Assembly: GCF_003574735.1 (NCBI RefSeq) | Contig: NZ_QORW01000001.1 | Span: 372,001 to 436,000 of the forward strand | Origin: Dongia deserti | Lineage (GTDB): Bacteria > Pseudomonadota > Alphaproteobacteria > Dongiales > Dongiaceae | Direction of reading: 5' to 3' | Length of the DNA stretch: 64,000 bases | Shown here: positions 42,560 to 51,392 of the stretch, piece after piece | Numbering within the stretch: the stretch's first letter is position 1 | Layout of the letters: each line of letters begins with the position of its first letter | The notes under the pieces: generated by a model | Seen by the model: only the letters and a program-made list of their open reading frames with translations | What the model was told of the DNA's origin: nothing | Databases searched by the model: none | Position numbers and translations under genes: made by a program

Positions 42560-43498
42560 CTAGGCAAACTCCCTCAACAAATCCATCCGCACATTCCCGC
42601 CGCACAGAATGGTGGCGACCGGTACCTCGGCGCGCGGCGCGTCCATGATCGCGGCCAGGCCCGCCGCGCCGGAAGGCTCGATCGCCACGCCGGCGTGACG
42701 GAACAGCAGGCGCATCGCTTCCTTCATGCGCGCATCGCTCACCAGCACCACGTCGTCGATGTGGTCGCGCATGAAGGCGACCGCTTCCGGCACCGGCAGG
42801 CGCACGGCAAGGCCGTCGGCAATAGTGTTCGCGCTGTCCGTCGTCACGACGCGCCCCTCGCGCCAGGAAAGCATCATGGAGGGTGCGCCCTCGGGGCAGA
42901 TGCCGATCACCTTGATGTCCGGCGCCTTGGCCTTGATCCAGGCGGCGACGCCGGAGATGAGGGATCCGTTGCCGACCGGCACATAAATCGCCGACGGGCG
43001 GACGGCCGATTGCAGCAGCTCGAGAGCGATGGTGCCCGCGCCTTCGGCGATCGCCTGCTCGCGTCCGTCTTCCAGGAAATAGCCACCGCTCTTGCGCGCC
43101 AGTTCCTGCGCATGCAGCTTGGCCGCGTCGAAATCGTGGCCGTGCAGGATGACCTCCGCACCGAACCGCTTCATCGCCTCCAGCTTCAGCGGATTGGCAT
43201 TGGCCGGCGCCACCACCTGCACCGTGAGCCCGGCGCGCGTACCGCAATAGGCGATGCCTTGCCCGAAGTTCCCCGCCGAAGCGCAGATCACCGCTCGGCC
43301 TTTTTCGGCGAAGCTCTGCGCAAACCATGATGTCCCGCGCCCCTTGAAGGAGCGGATCGGATTGAGCGTCTCGACCTTCAGCAGGACCGGCCGGCCGAGC
43401 TCCGCGCTCAGCCCGTCGCACAAGAACTGCGGCGTCGCCTTGAAGATGGGATCGATCGCGCCAATGGCCGCCGCGATCCGTTCGATCGAGATATTCAT
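42560..43498 (-). CDS. PLP-dependent threonine/serine dehydratase-like enzyme
   Basis: This 312-aa fold-type II PLP enzyme has a Schiff-base lysine in NPIRSFKGRGTSWF, a substrate loop CASAGNFGQGIAY and a phosphate-binding VPVGNGSLISG. There is no C-terminal ACT regulatory domain, as in catabolic-type dehydratases. ATG 43498 is 2 bp after the panC stop, so it is in an operon with panB-panC; the frame extends upstream through panC and is not used. It may deaminate threonine or serine to 2-oxo acids. Confidence 0.85.
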   Translation of the reverse strand: MNISIERIAAAIGAIDPIFKATPQFLCDGLSAELGRPVLLKVETLNPIRSFKGRGTSWFAQSFAEKGRAVICASAGNFGQGIAYCGTRAGLTVQVVAPANANPLKLEAMKRFGAEVILHGHDFDAAKLHAQELARKSGGYFLEDGREQAIAEGAGTIALELLQSAVRPSAIYVPVGNGSLISGVAAWIKAKAPDIKVIGICPEGAPSMMLSWREGRVVTTDSANTIADGLAVRLPVPEAVAFMRDHIDDVVLVSDARMKEAMRLLFRHAGVAIEPSGAAGLAAIMDAPRAEVPVATILCGGNVRMDLLREFA

Positions 43499-43500
43499 GA

Positions 43501-44349
43501 TCAGATGACCGGCCAGTTGTCGATGAGGCGCGTCGCGCCGACATAGGCCGCGACGAACACGCGCGACGGCGTGCGTGCAAGCGGGACCGGTTGCAATGTC
43601 GTCTCGTCGCACAGCTCCAGATAATCCACGCGGTCGAAGCCGGCCTGGTGCAGGCGGCCCTTGGCGCCGGCGAGGATCGGCGCAGCGGCCAGGCCGGTGC
43701 GCAGCTCCGCCACCGTCTCATGCATGATCTGCGGCAGTGCGCTCGCGATCTTGCGTTGCGCGGGCGAGAGGTAGCGGTTGCGCGAGGACATCGCCAATCC
43801 ATCCGCCTCGCGGATGGTGGGGATCGGCACGATCGCCACCGGGATGTTGAGATCGCGCACCATCCGACGCACGACCTGCAGCTGCTGGAAATCCTTCTCG
43901 CCGAAGTAGGCGCGGTCGGGCAGAGCCTGCAGCAGCAGCTTGGTCACCACGGTCGCAACGCCAGTGAAGAAGTGCGGCCTTGAGATGCCTTCCAGATGCT
44001 GCGTCAGCCCGCCGACCAAAATGCTGGTCGAGAATCCATCGGGATACATTTCTCCGACGTCCGGCGTGAACAGCAGGTCCGTGCCGAGCTCCTTCAACAT
44101 CGCCACGTCCGCCGCTTCGTCGCGCGGATAGCGCGCCAGATCCTCGGTCGGGCCGAATTGTTTGGGATTGACGAAGATGGTCGCGATCACCCGCGCATTG
44201 TCGAGCTTGGCCGAGCGCACCAGGGTCAGATGCCCGTCATGCAGCGCACCCATGGTCGGCACCAGCCCGACGCTGGCACCGCTGCGCCGATAGTGCGCCA
44301 CCGCAACGCGCAGATCGGCGACGGTCCGGACAATCTGAAGCTCAGGCAT
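43501..44349 (-). CDS. panC: Pantothenate synthetase
   Basis: This 282-aa protein has the HIGH-like PTMGALHDGHLTLVRSAK, then FVNPKQFGPTEDLARYPRD, FGEKDFQQLQVVRRMV and the KMSKS-like DGLAMSSRNRYLSP. It joins pantoate and beta-alanine with ATP. It follows panB by 18 bp on the same strand, as in many bacteria. Length is normal. Confidence 0.96.
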   Translation of the reverse strand: MPELQIVRTVADLRVAVAHYRRSGASVGLVPTMGALHDGHLTLVRSAKLDNARVIATIFVNPKQFGPTEDLARYPRDEAADVAMLKELGTDLLFTPDVGEMYPDGFSTSILVGGLTQHLEGISRPHFFTGVATVVTKLLLQALPDRAYFGEKDFQQLQVVRRMVRDLNIPVAIVPIPTIREADGLAMSSRNRYLSPAQRKIASALPQIMHETVAELRTGLAAAPILAGAKGRLHQAGFDRVDYLELCDETTLQPVPLARTPSRVFVAAYVGATRLIDNWPVI

Positions 44350-44367
44350 GATCGATGCTAGCGTCCG

Positions 44368-45237
44368 TCAGCTCGATTTCTTGAGGCTGCCGAACACATT
44401 GTCCGGTCCAGGGAAGACGCCGGTGCGCACGTCGGCAGCGTAGCTGGCCGCCGCCGAAGCAATGTCGTCCGCCAACTCCGCATAACGCTTCACGAAGCGC
44501 GGCTTGAAGGCGCCGAACAGGCCCAGCATGTCTTCCGTCACCAGCACCTGGCCGTCGCAATCGACCGAGGCGCCTATGCCGATGGTCGGCACCGGAATGC
44601 GCGCCGTGATGGCCTGCGCCACCTGTTCCAGCACGCCCTCGACAACCACCGAAAACGCGCCCGCCTCCGCGATCGCCACCGCATCGGCCATCACGCCGGC
44701 GGCCTCATCGGTGGCGCGGCCGCGCGCGCGATAGCCGCCGAGCGTGTGCACAGATTGCGGCATCAGCCCCACATGGCCCATCACCGGAATGCCGCGCTTG
44801 ACCAGAAACTCCACGGTCGGCGCCATTTCGCGCCCGCCTTCCAGCTTCACGGCCGAGCAGCCGGTCTCCCGCATCAGCCGCGCGGCGCTGCGGAACGCCT
44901 GCTCGGTGCTTTCCTGATAGGACCCGAACGGCATGTCGACCACCAGGCACGCATGCTCCGACCCGCGCCGGACAGCGGCGCCGTGCATCACCATCATGTC
45001 AAGCGTGACGGGCAGCGTGCTCTCGAACCCATAGATCACCATGCCGAGCGAATCCCCGACCAGCAGCAGATCGACATGCGGATCAAGCGCACGCGCCATC
45101 GGCGTGGTATAGGCGGTGAGGCAGACGATCTTTTCCTTGCCCTTGCGCGCCACGAGATCAGGCACGCTGATCCGTGTCATCTTGGCGCCAGAGGGCTTGG
45201 TCTTACCGCCGGCCGTGCCGCTATCGTGAATGCTCAT
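44368..45237 (-). CDS. panB: 3-methyl-2-oxobutanoate hydroxymethyltransferase
   Basis: This protein is 289 aa from ATG 45237; frame-open codons continue to 45336 but lack family similarity, and ATG 45177 (MTRISVPDL) is an alternative. The catalytic blocks are [36 protein letters not shown] and [20 protein letters not shown]. It makes ketopantoate from 2-oxoisovalerate using methylene-tetrahydrofolate. It is the first gene of panB-panC-dehydratase and is divergent from the gamma-glutamyltransferase gene. Confidence 0.95.
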   Translation of the reverse strand: MSIHDSGTAGGKTKPSGAKMTRISVPDLVARKGKEKIVCLTAYTTPMARALDPHVDLLLVGDSLGMVIYGFESTLPVTLDMMVMHGAAVRRGSEHACLVVDMPFGSYQESTEQAFRSAARLMRETGCSAVKLEGGREMAPTVEFLVKRGIPVMGHVGLMPQSVHTLGGYRARGRATDEAAGVMADAVAIAEAGAFSVVVEGVLEQVAQAITARIPVPTIGIGASVDCDGQVLVTEDMLGLFGAFKPRFVKRYAELADDIASAAASYAADVRTGVFPGPDNVFGSLKKSS

Positions 45238-45378
45238 GCCCAGCTCCGCCTGATCTTTCGGAGAGGCGCATCTTCCACCGATTTGCTGCGGTGCACAATA
45301 GGAATCCGGCGGCGTTTGGACCGCTTCCCCTGCCATCAGGAAGCCGCTAAGAACGCCGAGAATCTGGGTAATTGCCGC

Positions 45379-47160
45379 ATGATGACCGACGATCCGCGCG
45401 TATCAAGGACATCCCCAAGCTGGAGCATCCTGGCCTTTGCGCTGCTGGGCTTGCTGGCAGGCGGCTGCGTGTCGGCGCCGGAGCCCCGGCCGACAGAGCC
45501 CCTGGTCGCAACCCAGAGCGGCATTCCGACCGCGCCCGAAGCGGTCGGCGATCACTTCATGGTGGCGACAGCCGATCCGGCCGCGTCCGAAGCAGCGCTC
45601 GCCATCCTCCGCAAGGGCGGCAGCGCCGTGGATGCAGCCGTCGCGGCCCAGGCTGTGCTCGGCCTGGTGGAGCCGCAATCCTCCGGGATCGGTGGCGGCG
45701 CATTCCTGCTGCATTGGGATGGCGTCACGCACAAGCTGAGCGCGCTCGACGGACGCGAGACTGCGCCGAAGAGCGCACGTGCCGACCTCTTCCTGGACAA
45801 GGACGGCAAGCCGCTCGACTTCCTGGATGCGGCGTTGAGCGGCAAATCCGTCGGCGTGCCCGGCGCGTTGCGTGTGCTGGAGCTCGCACACCGGCGCGAA
45901 GGCCGCTTGCCCTGGGCCGATCTGTTCCAACCGGCGATCGACCTGGCCGAGAACGGATTTGCGGTGCCGCCGGCGCTCGCGGCTGCGCTGTCCAAGGACG
46001 CGCATCTTAAGCGCGACCCGGAGGCGCGCGCCTATTTCTATGATTCCGCCGGCAATCCCTGGCCGGCCGGCGCGATCCTGCGCAATCCCGCCTACGCCGA
46101 GACCTTGCGCACGGTGGCGGAGGGCGGTGCCGACGTTTTCTATCGCGGGCCGATCGCGCAGGCGATCCTCGCCGCGGTGAATGAGGACGGTGTTGAGCAC
46201 ATGACGGCGATCGACCTCGTGGAGTATCGCGCCCGCGAGCGCGAAGCTCTGTGCAGGCCCTATCGGGTCTACCAGGTGTGCAGCATGGGTCCGCCAACCT
46301 CCGGCGGGATCGCGCTGCTGCAGATCCTCGGCATCCTGCAGAATTTCGATCTGCCGCCGATGGACCCCAACGGCCCACAAGCCTTTCACCTGATCGCCGA
46401 TGCCAGCCGCCTTGCCTTTGCGGACCGCGACCGCTACGTGGCCGATAGCGATTTCGCACGTGTTCCGGCCGCCAAGATGCTGGACGCCGACTATCTCAAA
46501 GCGCGCGCCGGCCAGATCCGCAGCGATCGCACCATCGGCGAGGCGCAGCCCGGCAGATTCACCGATCCGCTGATCGTGGCGCAAGTCAGCCAGCAGCAAT
46601 TCGAACCGGTTTCCACCTCCCACTTCGTCATCGTGGACAGCGCCGGCGACATCGTCAGCCTGACCAGCAGCGTCGAGATGGCGTTCGGCTCGCACCGCAT
46701 GGTGAAAGGCTTCCTGCTCAACAACCAGCTCACCGATTTTTCCTTCCTGCCGGCCTCCGGCGGCCGGGCCACCGCCAATCGCGTCGAGGCTGGCAAGCGC
46801 CCGCGCAGCTCCATGACGCCGACGATCGTCTTCGACAGGGACGGCAGGCCCGCCTTCGCCCTCGGCTCTCCCGGTGGACCCAACATCATCGGCTATGTCG
46901 CGCAAGCGCTGATCGAGATGATCGACTGGGGCCGCTCACCCGGCGCTGCTGCGGCCGCGCCGCACATTCTCAATCGCAATGGTCCGACCTTGCTCGAGGC
47001 GGGAACCAATGCACTCGAGCTGCGCGATTCGCTTCAAGCGCTTGGCCACGAGGTCGAGGAGCGCGAGCTGAGGAGCGGCCTCAATATCGTGCAATTCAAG
47101 GACGGCCGAATGATCGGCGCCAGCGATCGCAGGCGGGACGGCATCGCGCTCGGCGAATAG
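45379..47160 (+). CDS. ggt: Gamma-glutamyltransferase, predicted lipoprotein
   Basis: This 593-aa Ntn-hydrolase precursor has a lipobox near the N-terminus ([13 protein letters not shown]). The large-subunit motifs are [20 protein letters not shown] and [18 protein letters not shown]. The autoprocessing nucleophile is Thr413 in [19 protein letters not shown], and the small subunit has [12 protein letters not shown]. Most homologues have TTH where this has TSH. It would cleave gamma-glutamyl bonds such as that of glutathione in the periplasm. The N-terminal segment is antisense to nothing functional; the 45379 start is chosen over a long upstream extension into panB. Confidence 0.9.
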   Translation: MMTDDPRVSRTSPSWSILAFALLGLLAGGCVSAPEPRPTEPLVATQSGIPTAPEAVGDHFMVATADPAASEAALAILRKGGSAVDAAVAAQAVLGLVEPQSSGIGGGAFLLHWDGVTHKLSALDGRETAPKSARADLFLDKDGKPLDFLDAALSGKSVGVPGALRVLELAHRREGRLPWADLFQPAIDLAENGFAVPPALAAALSKDAHLKRDPEARAYFYDSAGNPWPAGAILRNPAYAETLRTVAEGGADVFYRGPIAQAILAAVNEDGVEHMTAIDLVEYRAREREALCRPYRVYQVCSMGPPTSGGIALLQILGILQNFDLPPMDPNGPQAFHLIADASRLAFADRDRYVADSDFARVPAAKMLDADYLKARAGQIRSDRTIGEAQPGRFTDPLIVAQVSQQQFEPVSTSHFVIVDSAGDIVSLTSSVEMAFGSHRMVKGFLLNNQLTDFSFLPASGGRATANRVEAGKRPRSSMTPTIVFDRDGRPAFALGSPGGPNIIGYVAQALIEMIDWGRSPGAAAAAPHILNRNGPTLLEAGTNALELRDSLQALGHEVEERELRSGLNIVQFKDGRMIGASDRRRDGIALGE

Positions 47161-47169
47161 GAACACGAC

Positions 47170-48360
47170 ATGAGCAATGATAGGCCGCGCGTGAAATTGC
47201 AGCCGGGTGGCGACAAGCGCGCCATGCTGGGCCACCCCTGGATCTTCTCCAATGAGCTGGTGATGGACGCGGCGGCCAAGGCGCTGCCGCCGGGCCAGAT
47301 CGTGACACTCGTCCGTGCCGATGGAAGACCGCTCGGCGCGGCCTTCTTCAACGCCCATTCGCTGATCGCCGCACGCCTGCTGACCCGCGACGCCGACCGC
47401 GCGATCGACGAGACCTTCCTGCATCGGCGGCTGGAGCGCGCGCTGAGATTGCGCGAGCGGCTGATCGGTGCACCATACTATCGCTTGGTGCACGCCGAGG
47501 CGGACGGCATTCCGGGCTGCGTCATCGACCGGTTCGGCGACGTGGTCGTGGTGGAGCCGAACGCGGCCGGTGCCGATCGCTTGATCGAGCCGCTGATCGC
47601 ATCCCTCGATCGGTTGCTGAAGCCGCGTGCGATCGTGATCTCCGGCGACGGGCCGGCGCGTGCCCTGGAAGGACTGACGCCGGTGCATCGCCTTGCCAAG
47701 GGCACGCTCGACGGCGCGATCGAGCTGCGGGAGCACGGCGCGCGGTTCCTTGCCGATCTTGCCGAAGGACAGAAGACTGGCTGGTTCTATGATCAGCGGG
47801 ACAATCGCCTGCTCGCCGCGCGCTTCGCCAAGGACGCCGATGTGCTTGACCTCTACGCCTACAGCGGCGGGTTCGGCGTGCAGGCGGCGCGCCACGGCGC
47901 CAAGTCGGTGCTCAGCGTCGATCGGTCCCAGCCAGCATTGGATCTCGCGCATCGCGCCGCCGCCCTCAATGAGGTCGGCGACCGGCTCACCACGGAGACG
48001 GGGGAGGCATTCGATTTCCTCGAGCAAGCCGGCGCTGCGCATCACACGTTCGATCTGGTGATGGCCGATCCGCCGGCCTTCGTGAAATCGCGGAAGGATT
48101 TCCACCAGGGCGCCCGCGCCTATCGCAAGCTCGCGCGCCTTTGCGCAAGCCGGCTCAGGAACAGTGGCTTCCTGTTCCTCGCGTCCTGCTCGTATCACAT
48201 GCCGCCAGACGAATTTCGCGCCCAGGTCGCGCGTGGCCTGCACGAAGCCGGCCGCGCCGGGCGCATCCTGCACGCGACCGGCGCAGCGCCGGACCATCCG
48301 GTTCATCCCATGCTGCCGGAAAGCGGCTATCTCAAGGGGCTGCTGCTACAAGTCGACTAG
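47170..48360 (+). CDS. rlmI: Class I SAM-dependent 23S rRNA m5C methyltransferase (RlmI family)
   Basis: This 396-aa protein has an N-terminal PUA domain (KRAMLGHPWIFSNELVMD), then EGQKTGWFYDQRDNRLLAAR, the SAM site VLDLYAYSGGFGVQAARHGA and the motif IV-like MADPPAFVKSRKDF. The catalytic cysteine lies in LASCSYHMPPDEF. RlmI methylates C1962 of 23S rRNA in E. coli. AGGA at the correct distance precedes ATG 47170, 9 bp after the ggt stop. Confidence 0.92.
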   Translation: MSNDRPRVKLQPGGDKRAMLGHPWIFSNELVMDAAAKALPPGQIVTLVRADGRPLGAAFFNAHSLIAARLLTRDADRAIDETFLHRRLERALRLRERLIGAPYYRLVHAEADGIPGCVIDRFGDVVVVEPNAAGADRLIEPLIASLDRLLKPRAIVISGDGPARALEGLTPVHRLAKGTLDGAIELREHGARFLADLAEGQKTGWFYDQRDNRLLAARFAKDADVLDLYAYSGGFGVQAARHGAKSVLSVDRSQPALDLAHRAAALNEVGDRLTTETGEAFDFLEQAGAAHHTFDLVMADPPAFVKSRKDFHQGARAYRKLARLCASRLRNSGFLFLASCSYHMPPDEFRAQVARGLHEAGRAGRILHATGAAPDHPVHPMLPESGYLKGLLLQVD

Positions 48361-48447
48361 AGCCCACGCGTTGCAGGGGGAACCATTCAGTCCTTCGTTT
48401 CGTTGCTGAGAAGTAGTGCGGGCACCTACCAGCACATGAGAAGCGAC

Positions 48448-48906
48448 ATGGGGATGGAGCTCCCGCTTGAAGATCTAGCATTGCGGCTGGGCGCAGCCTC
48501 GCTGGCCGGCATGATCATCGGCGTCGAGCGCGAATGGCGCCAGAAGCCCGCCGGTCTGCGCACGCATATGCTGGTCTCGCTCGCAGCGGCCGCCTTCACG
48601 ATCATTTCCTTCGAGCTGTTCCGGACCAGTCTTGAGATATCGCCAGGTTCGAGCGGCGATCCGATCCGCGTCATAGAGGGCGTCGTAGCGGGCGTCGCAT
48701 TTCTGGGCGCCGGCGTGATCATCCAGGCGCGCGGCGACGTCAGGAACCTCACCACGGGCGCCACTATCTGGATGAGCGGCGCTACAGGCCTGGCTTGCGG
48801 CGGCGGGTTCTTCATCGTTGCTGGGCTCTTGGTCGCGCTCTCGCTCGTCATCCTGGTGCTGCTTGGCCTCCTGGAAGGAAAAGGCGTGGGAGAGCGGAAG
48901 GATTGA
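48448..48906 (+). CDS. MgtC/SapB-family membrane protein
   Basis: This protein is 152 aa from ATG 48448, with GAGAAG just upstream; ATG 48403 and 48454 are alternatives. The family signature GMIIGVEREWRQKPAGLRTH is present, followed by four or five membrane segments, with VAFLGAGVIIQARGDVRNLT and TGATIWMSGATGLACGGGF. MgtC proteins help growth in low magnesium and modulate ATP synthase in enterics. The C-terminal soluble domain of MgtC is absent, as in SapB-like versions. Confidence 0.88.
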   Translation: MGMELPLEDLALRLGAASLAGMIIGVEREWRQKPAGLRTHMLVSLAAAAFTIISFELFRTSLEISPGSSGDPIRVIEGVVAGVAFLGAGVIIQARGDVRNLTTGATIWMSGATGLACGGGFFIVAGLLVALSLVILVLLGLLEGKGVGERKD

Positions 48907-48915
48907 GCTTTCGCC

Positions 48916-49521
48916 TTAGAGCCCTATTCTGCGTATGAAGCTGAGCTGCTTCGAGACGCCGCCGGTCGCGGTGTAGTCAGGCTTCGGCAGCGAATGCACG
49001 TGCGCGTCCTCGGCGCCACAGCGGCGCAGGATTTCGAGTGCCTTGCGCTCGTGCGCCTCGTCTGGCGTGTGGACCCAGAGCAGGAGGCCACCCTTGTCCA
49101 GATGCTCCTGCAGGGCATGCGCGTGATGCTTCTCCAGGAAACGGCCAAGCATGATACCGATCACCCCGCCCGCGCCGCCGCCGGCCGCGACGCCGAGAAC
49201 AAGGGCCGCGACCGTTCCGCCGGACGCCACCACCATGCCGGCCGCCGCCACCGCACCGATATAGAACAGGCCGCCGACCAGGACGCCCTTGCCCTCAGTG
49301 CGCGAATCGCTGTCGACGAACGCCTGGAAGGCCACGCTCGGATCATCCTCGAGATCGGCAACGCGTTCGAACTTGTGGCCGAGGCGAGTCTCAATCGCCC
49401 GGTCCGCCGCCAGCAGCGACAGATCGGCATGGTTGAAGCCGTTGATCAGCAGTTCGTCAGCAGCGTCGTGCAGCGCTTTTTCATCGTGAAAGAGGCCAAC
49501 GGCCTCGCGCGTCTCGCCCAT
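48916..49521 (-). CDS. General-stress-type protein with glycine-rich membrane segment
   Basis: This 201-aa protein has an N-terminal fold typical of YflT/general stress proteins (AVGLFHDEKALHDAADELLI, NGFNHADLSLL). It has a hydrophobic Gly/Ala-rich stretch (about 80-127, GGTVAALVLGVAAGGGAGGV) and a C-terminal LLWVHTPDEAHERKALEIL. The hydrophobic part may insert in the membrane or form a glycine-zipper. It is convergent with the MgtC-type gene (9-bp gap). Function unknown. Confidence 0.8.
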   Translation of the reverse strand: MGETREAVGLFHDEKALHDAADELLINGFNHADLSLLAADRAIETRLGHKFERVADLEDDPSVAFQAFVDSDSRTEGKGVLVGGLFYIGAVAAAGMVVASGGTVAALVLGVAAGGGAGGVIGIMLGRFLEKHHAHALQEHLDKGGLLLWVHTPDEAHERKALEILRRCGAEDAHVHSLPKPDYTATGGVSKQLSFIRRIGL

Positions 49522-49661
49522 CCTCGCCTCCTTGACCAGGGCCGGACTGGCGAAGGGGCGCGATCAATGGATGGTCACGCCGCGATCGCTTGATACAAGC
49601 GATCCTAGCACTGTTTGGGATGGGCCCAAACCGTCAAAAGGACAGGGAGCAGCGGCTGGGT

Positions 49662-49853
49662 TCAGTGATGGTCGGACTGCCGGCCGTTGGTCAGTTCGGC
49701 GACGGCGTAGAAGGCCAGCAGAATGCAGACGATGAAGAAGCTGAGGCCGCCCCAGTATTGGAAATTGTCGTGCCCGCCCGCCGCCACGACCAGCGACAGA
49801 ACGGCAAAAAGTCCCAGCAGAAAGACGATCCCAACCTTCGAAATCATTTCCAT
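49662..49853 (-). CDS. Small membrane protein of two helices
   Basis: This 63-aa protein has two transmembrane segments (VGIVFLLGLFAVLSLVVAAG, GGLSFFIVCILLAFYAVAEL) and short polar ends. No family name is recognised. The clean two-helix topology in GC-rich DNA supports a real gene. Its neighbours are the stress-type gene and the histidine kinase, both on the same strand. Confidence 0.65.
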   Translation of the reverse strand: MEMISKVGIVFLLGLFAVLSLVVAAGGHDNFQYWGGLSFFIVCILLAFYAVAELTNGRQSDHH

Positions 49854-49940
49854 GACACCCGCTTGGCAGCTTCAAGTCGCGCGAAAATAGGGGGCGCGCC
49901 GCCGTGAAGCAAGCCCGCCTTTGGGCTAATTGCAGGGCCG

Positions 49941-51347
49941 CTAGGCGGATTGGCGGTCGGGCAGCTCCAGCAGGAACGTGGCGCCCTTGGCATCGTTGGC
50001 GGCGAGCTTGAGGTCACCGCCCTGAACGCGCATCAGTTCCCGCGCGATGGCGAGGCCGAGGCCGGTGCCGCCTGACCGGGCAGACCCTTTGAACGGCGCA
50101 AACAGGTTCTGCAGCGCCTTTGGCGGCAGGCCAGGTCCGTCATCAGCGACCTCGATCTCCACCTTGCCGTCGGCCCGGCGCGCGCGGATCGCGACGTTGT
50201 GCGCTCCCATCTGCAGCGCGTTCTCCGCCAGGTTGTGGATCACGCGGTAGAGCTGTGCGCGGTCGGCCGTCAAGGTGAAGTCCTGCGCGAAATCGGCTTG
50301 GAGGACGACCGCGCCGTTCAGATACTTGCCAAGGCTCTCGCCCACTTCACCGTGCAGCTCGGCCAGCGGGAAGCGGGAATATTCCGGCTTGGTCGGTCCC
50401 TCGCGCGTGAAGTTGAGCGTATCGGTGCAAAGCGAAATGGCGCGGTCGAGGGAGCGCACCAAGGATGGCGCCATCTTCTTCACCTCCGGATTGTCGCTGT
50501 GCGCCAGGCGGTCGGCCACCAGCTGCGCCGTTGCAAGCACGCCGCGCAGATCGTGGTTGATCTTGCTGACCGCGGTGCCGAGCGCGGCGAGGCGCTCGCG
50601 CTGCTTCAACGCCTTGCGGATCTGTTTCTGGAGCTGCAGGAGCTCGCGCTCCGCGACACCGATCTCGTCGCTTCGACGCGCCGCCGCATCGTCGCGCGAC
50701 ATGTCCTCCGGATTGGCGCGGAAATCGACCATGCGCTGGGTCAGGTTGCGCATCGGCCGGATCAGCAGCCATTGCAGCGCCGCGAAGATGAGCGCGGCGG
50801 TCACCAGCGAGATGACAATGCTGAGGCCGACGATGCGCCACGAATAGGAGATCATGGCCTGATGCAACGGCGTGTCGTCCAGCACGACGTCGATCCAGGC
50901 ATCGCCCGCTTGCGGCGTCTGCCCCCTCACGCGCAGTAGCCGGCCCCCGCCGGAAGACAGCTGCTCGAACGCGTCCTTGATCAGGGTCGTCGGCATCTGG
51001 TCGCTCAGATCGATCTGACGGCTGATGATGATGTTGGCCGGCGTCGATCCCCGCATGATCAGGTTCTTTCCGTCCGGCGTGCGCAAGGCGATCAGGCGCG
51101 CGCCTGCATTCTCGAGCAGCTCGATCTCGAGCTGCGGATCGATCATGTAGTCCGGAGTCGCCTCGAGCGCGAGGATCGCGAGATAGGCGGTGGCAAGGCG
51201 TTCGCTGAGCCAGTCGTCGCGGAAGCGTGCGATCGAAGGCACGTAGATCAGCACCTCGCTCACCATCACGAAGCAGATGGTCAGCGCCAGCAGCCGGGCT
51301 GACAGGCCTCGGCCGAAACCGGGAAGCGCGGCCTTCTCTTCCGACAT
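49941..51347 (-). CDS. Membrane sensor histidine kinase
   Basis: This 468-aa kinase has TM1 (about 14-38) and a periplasmic sensor (40-165). TM2 (about 170-193) is followed by a HAMP domain (195-240) and a HisKA domain with phospho-acceptor His265 (SKINHDLRGVLA). The HATPase has N-box HNLAENALQMGA, DDGPGLPPKALQNL and GGTGLGLAIARELM. The H-box NHDLRG differs from the usual SHELRTP. No response regulator is adjacent, so its partner is unknown. Confidence 0.9.
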   Translation of the reverse strand: MSEEKAALPGFGRGLSARLLALTICFVMVSEVLIYVPSIARFRDDWLSERLATAYLAILALEATPDYMIDPQLEIELLENAGARLIALRTPDGKNLIMRGSTPANIIISRQIDLSDQMPTTLIKDAFEQLSSGGGRLLRVRGQTPQAGDAWIDVVLDDTPLHQAMISYSWRIVGLSIVISLVTAALIFAALQWLLIRPMRNLTQRMVDFRANPEDMSRDDAAARRSDEIGVAERELLQLQKQIRKALKQRERLAALGTAVSKINHDLRGVLATAQLVADRLAHSDNPEVKKMAPSLVRSLDRAISLCTDTLNFTREGPTKPEYSRFPLAELHGEVGESLGKYLNGAVVLQADFAQDFTLTADRAQLYRVIHNLAENALQMGAHNVAIRARRADGKVEIEVADDGPGLPPKALQNLFAPFKGSARSGGTGLGLAIARELMRVQGGDLKLAANDAKGATFLLELPDRQSA

Positions 51348-51392
51348 CCTAGCCGTTAGCTGAAGGTCTACACATGGATTTGTGATAGCTGC

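Noticed and set aside
45403-46905. 500-codon minus-strand frame
   Set aside because: It is antisense to the gamma-glutamyltransferase gene, which has clear family motifs; the opposite frame is a composition artefact.
46936-48306. 456-codon minus-strand frame
   Set aside because: It is antisense to rlmI, which carries full methyltransferase motifs.
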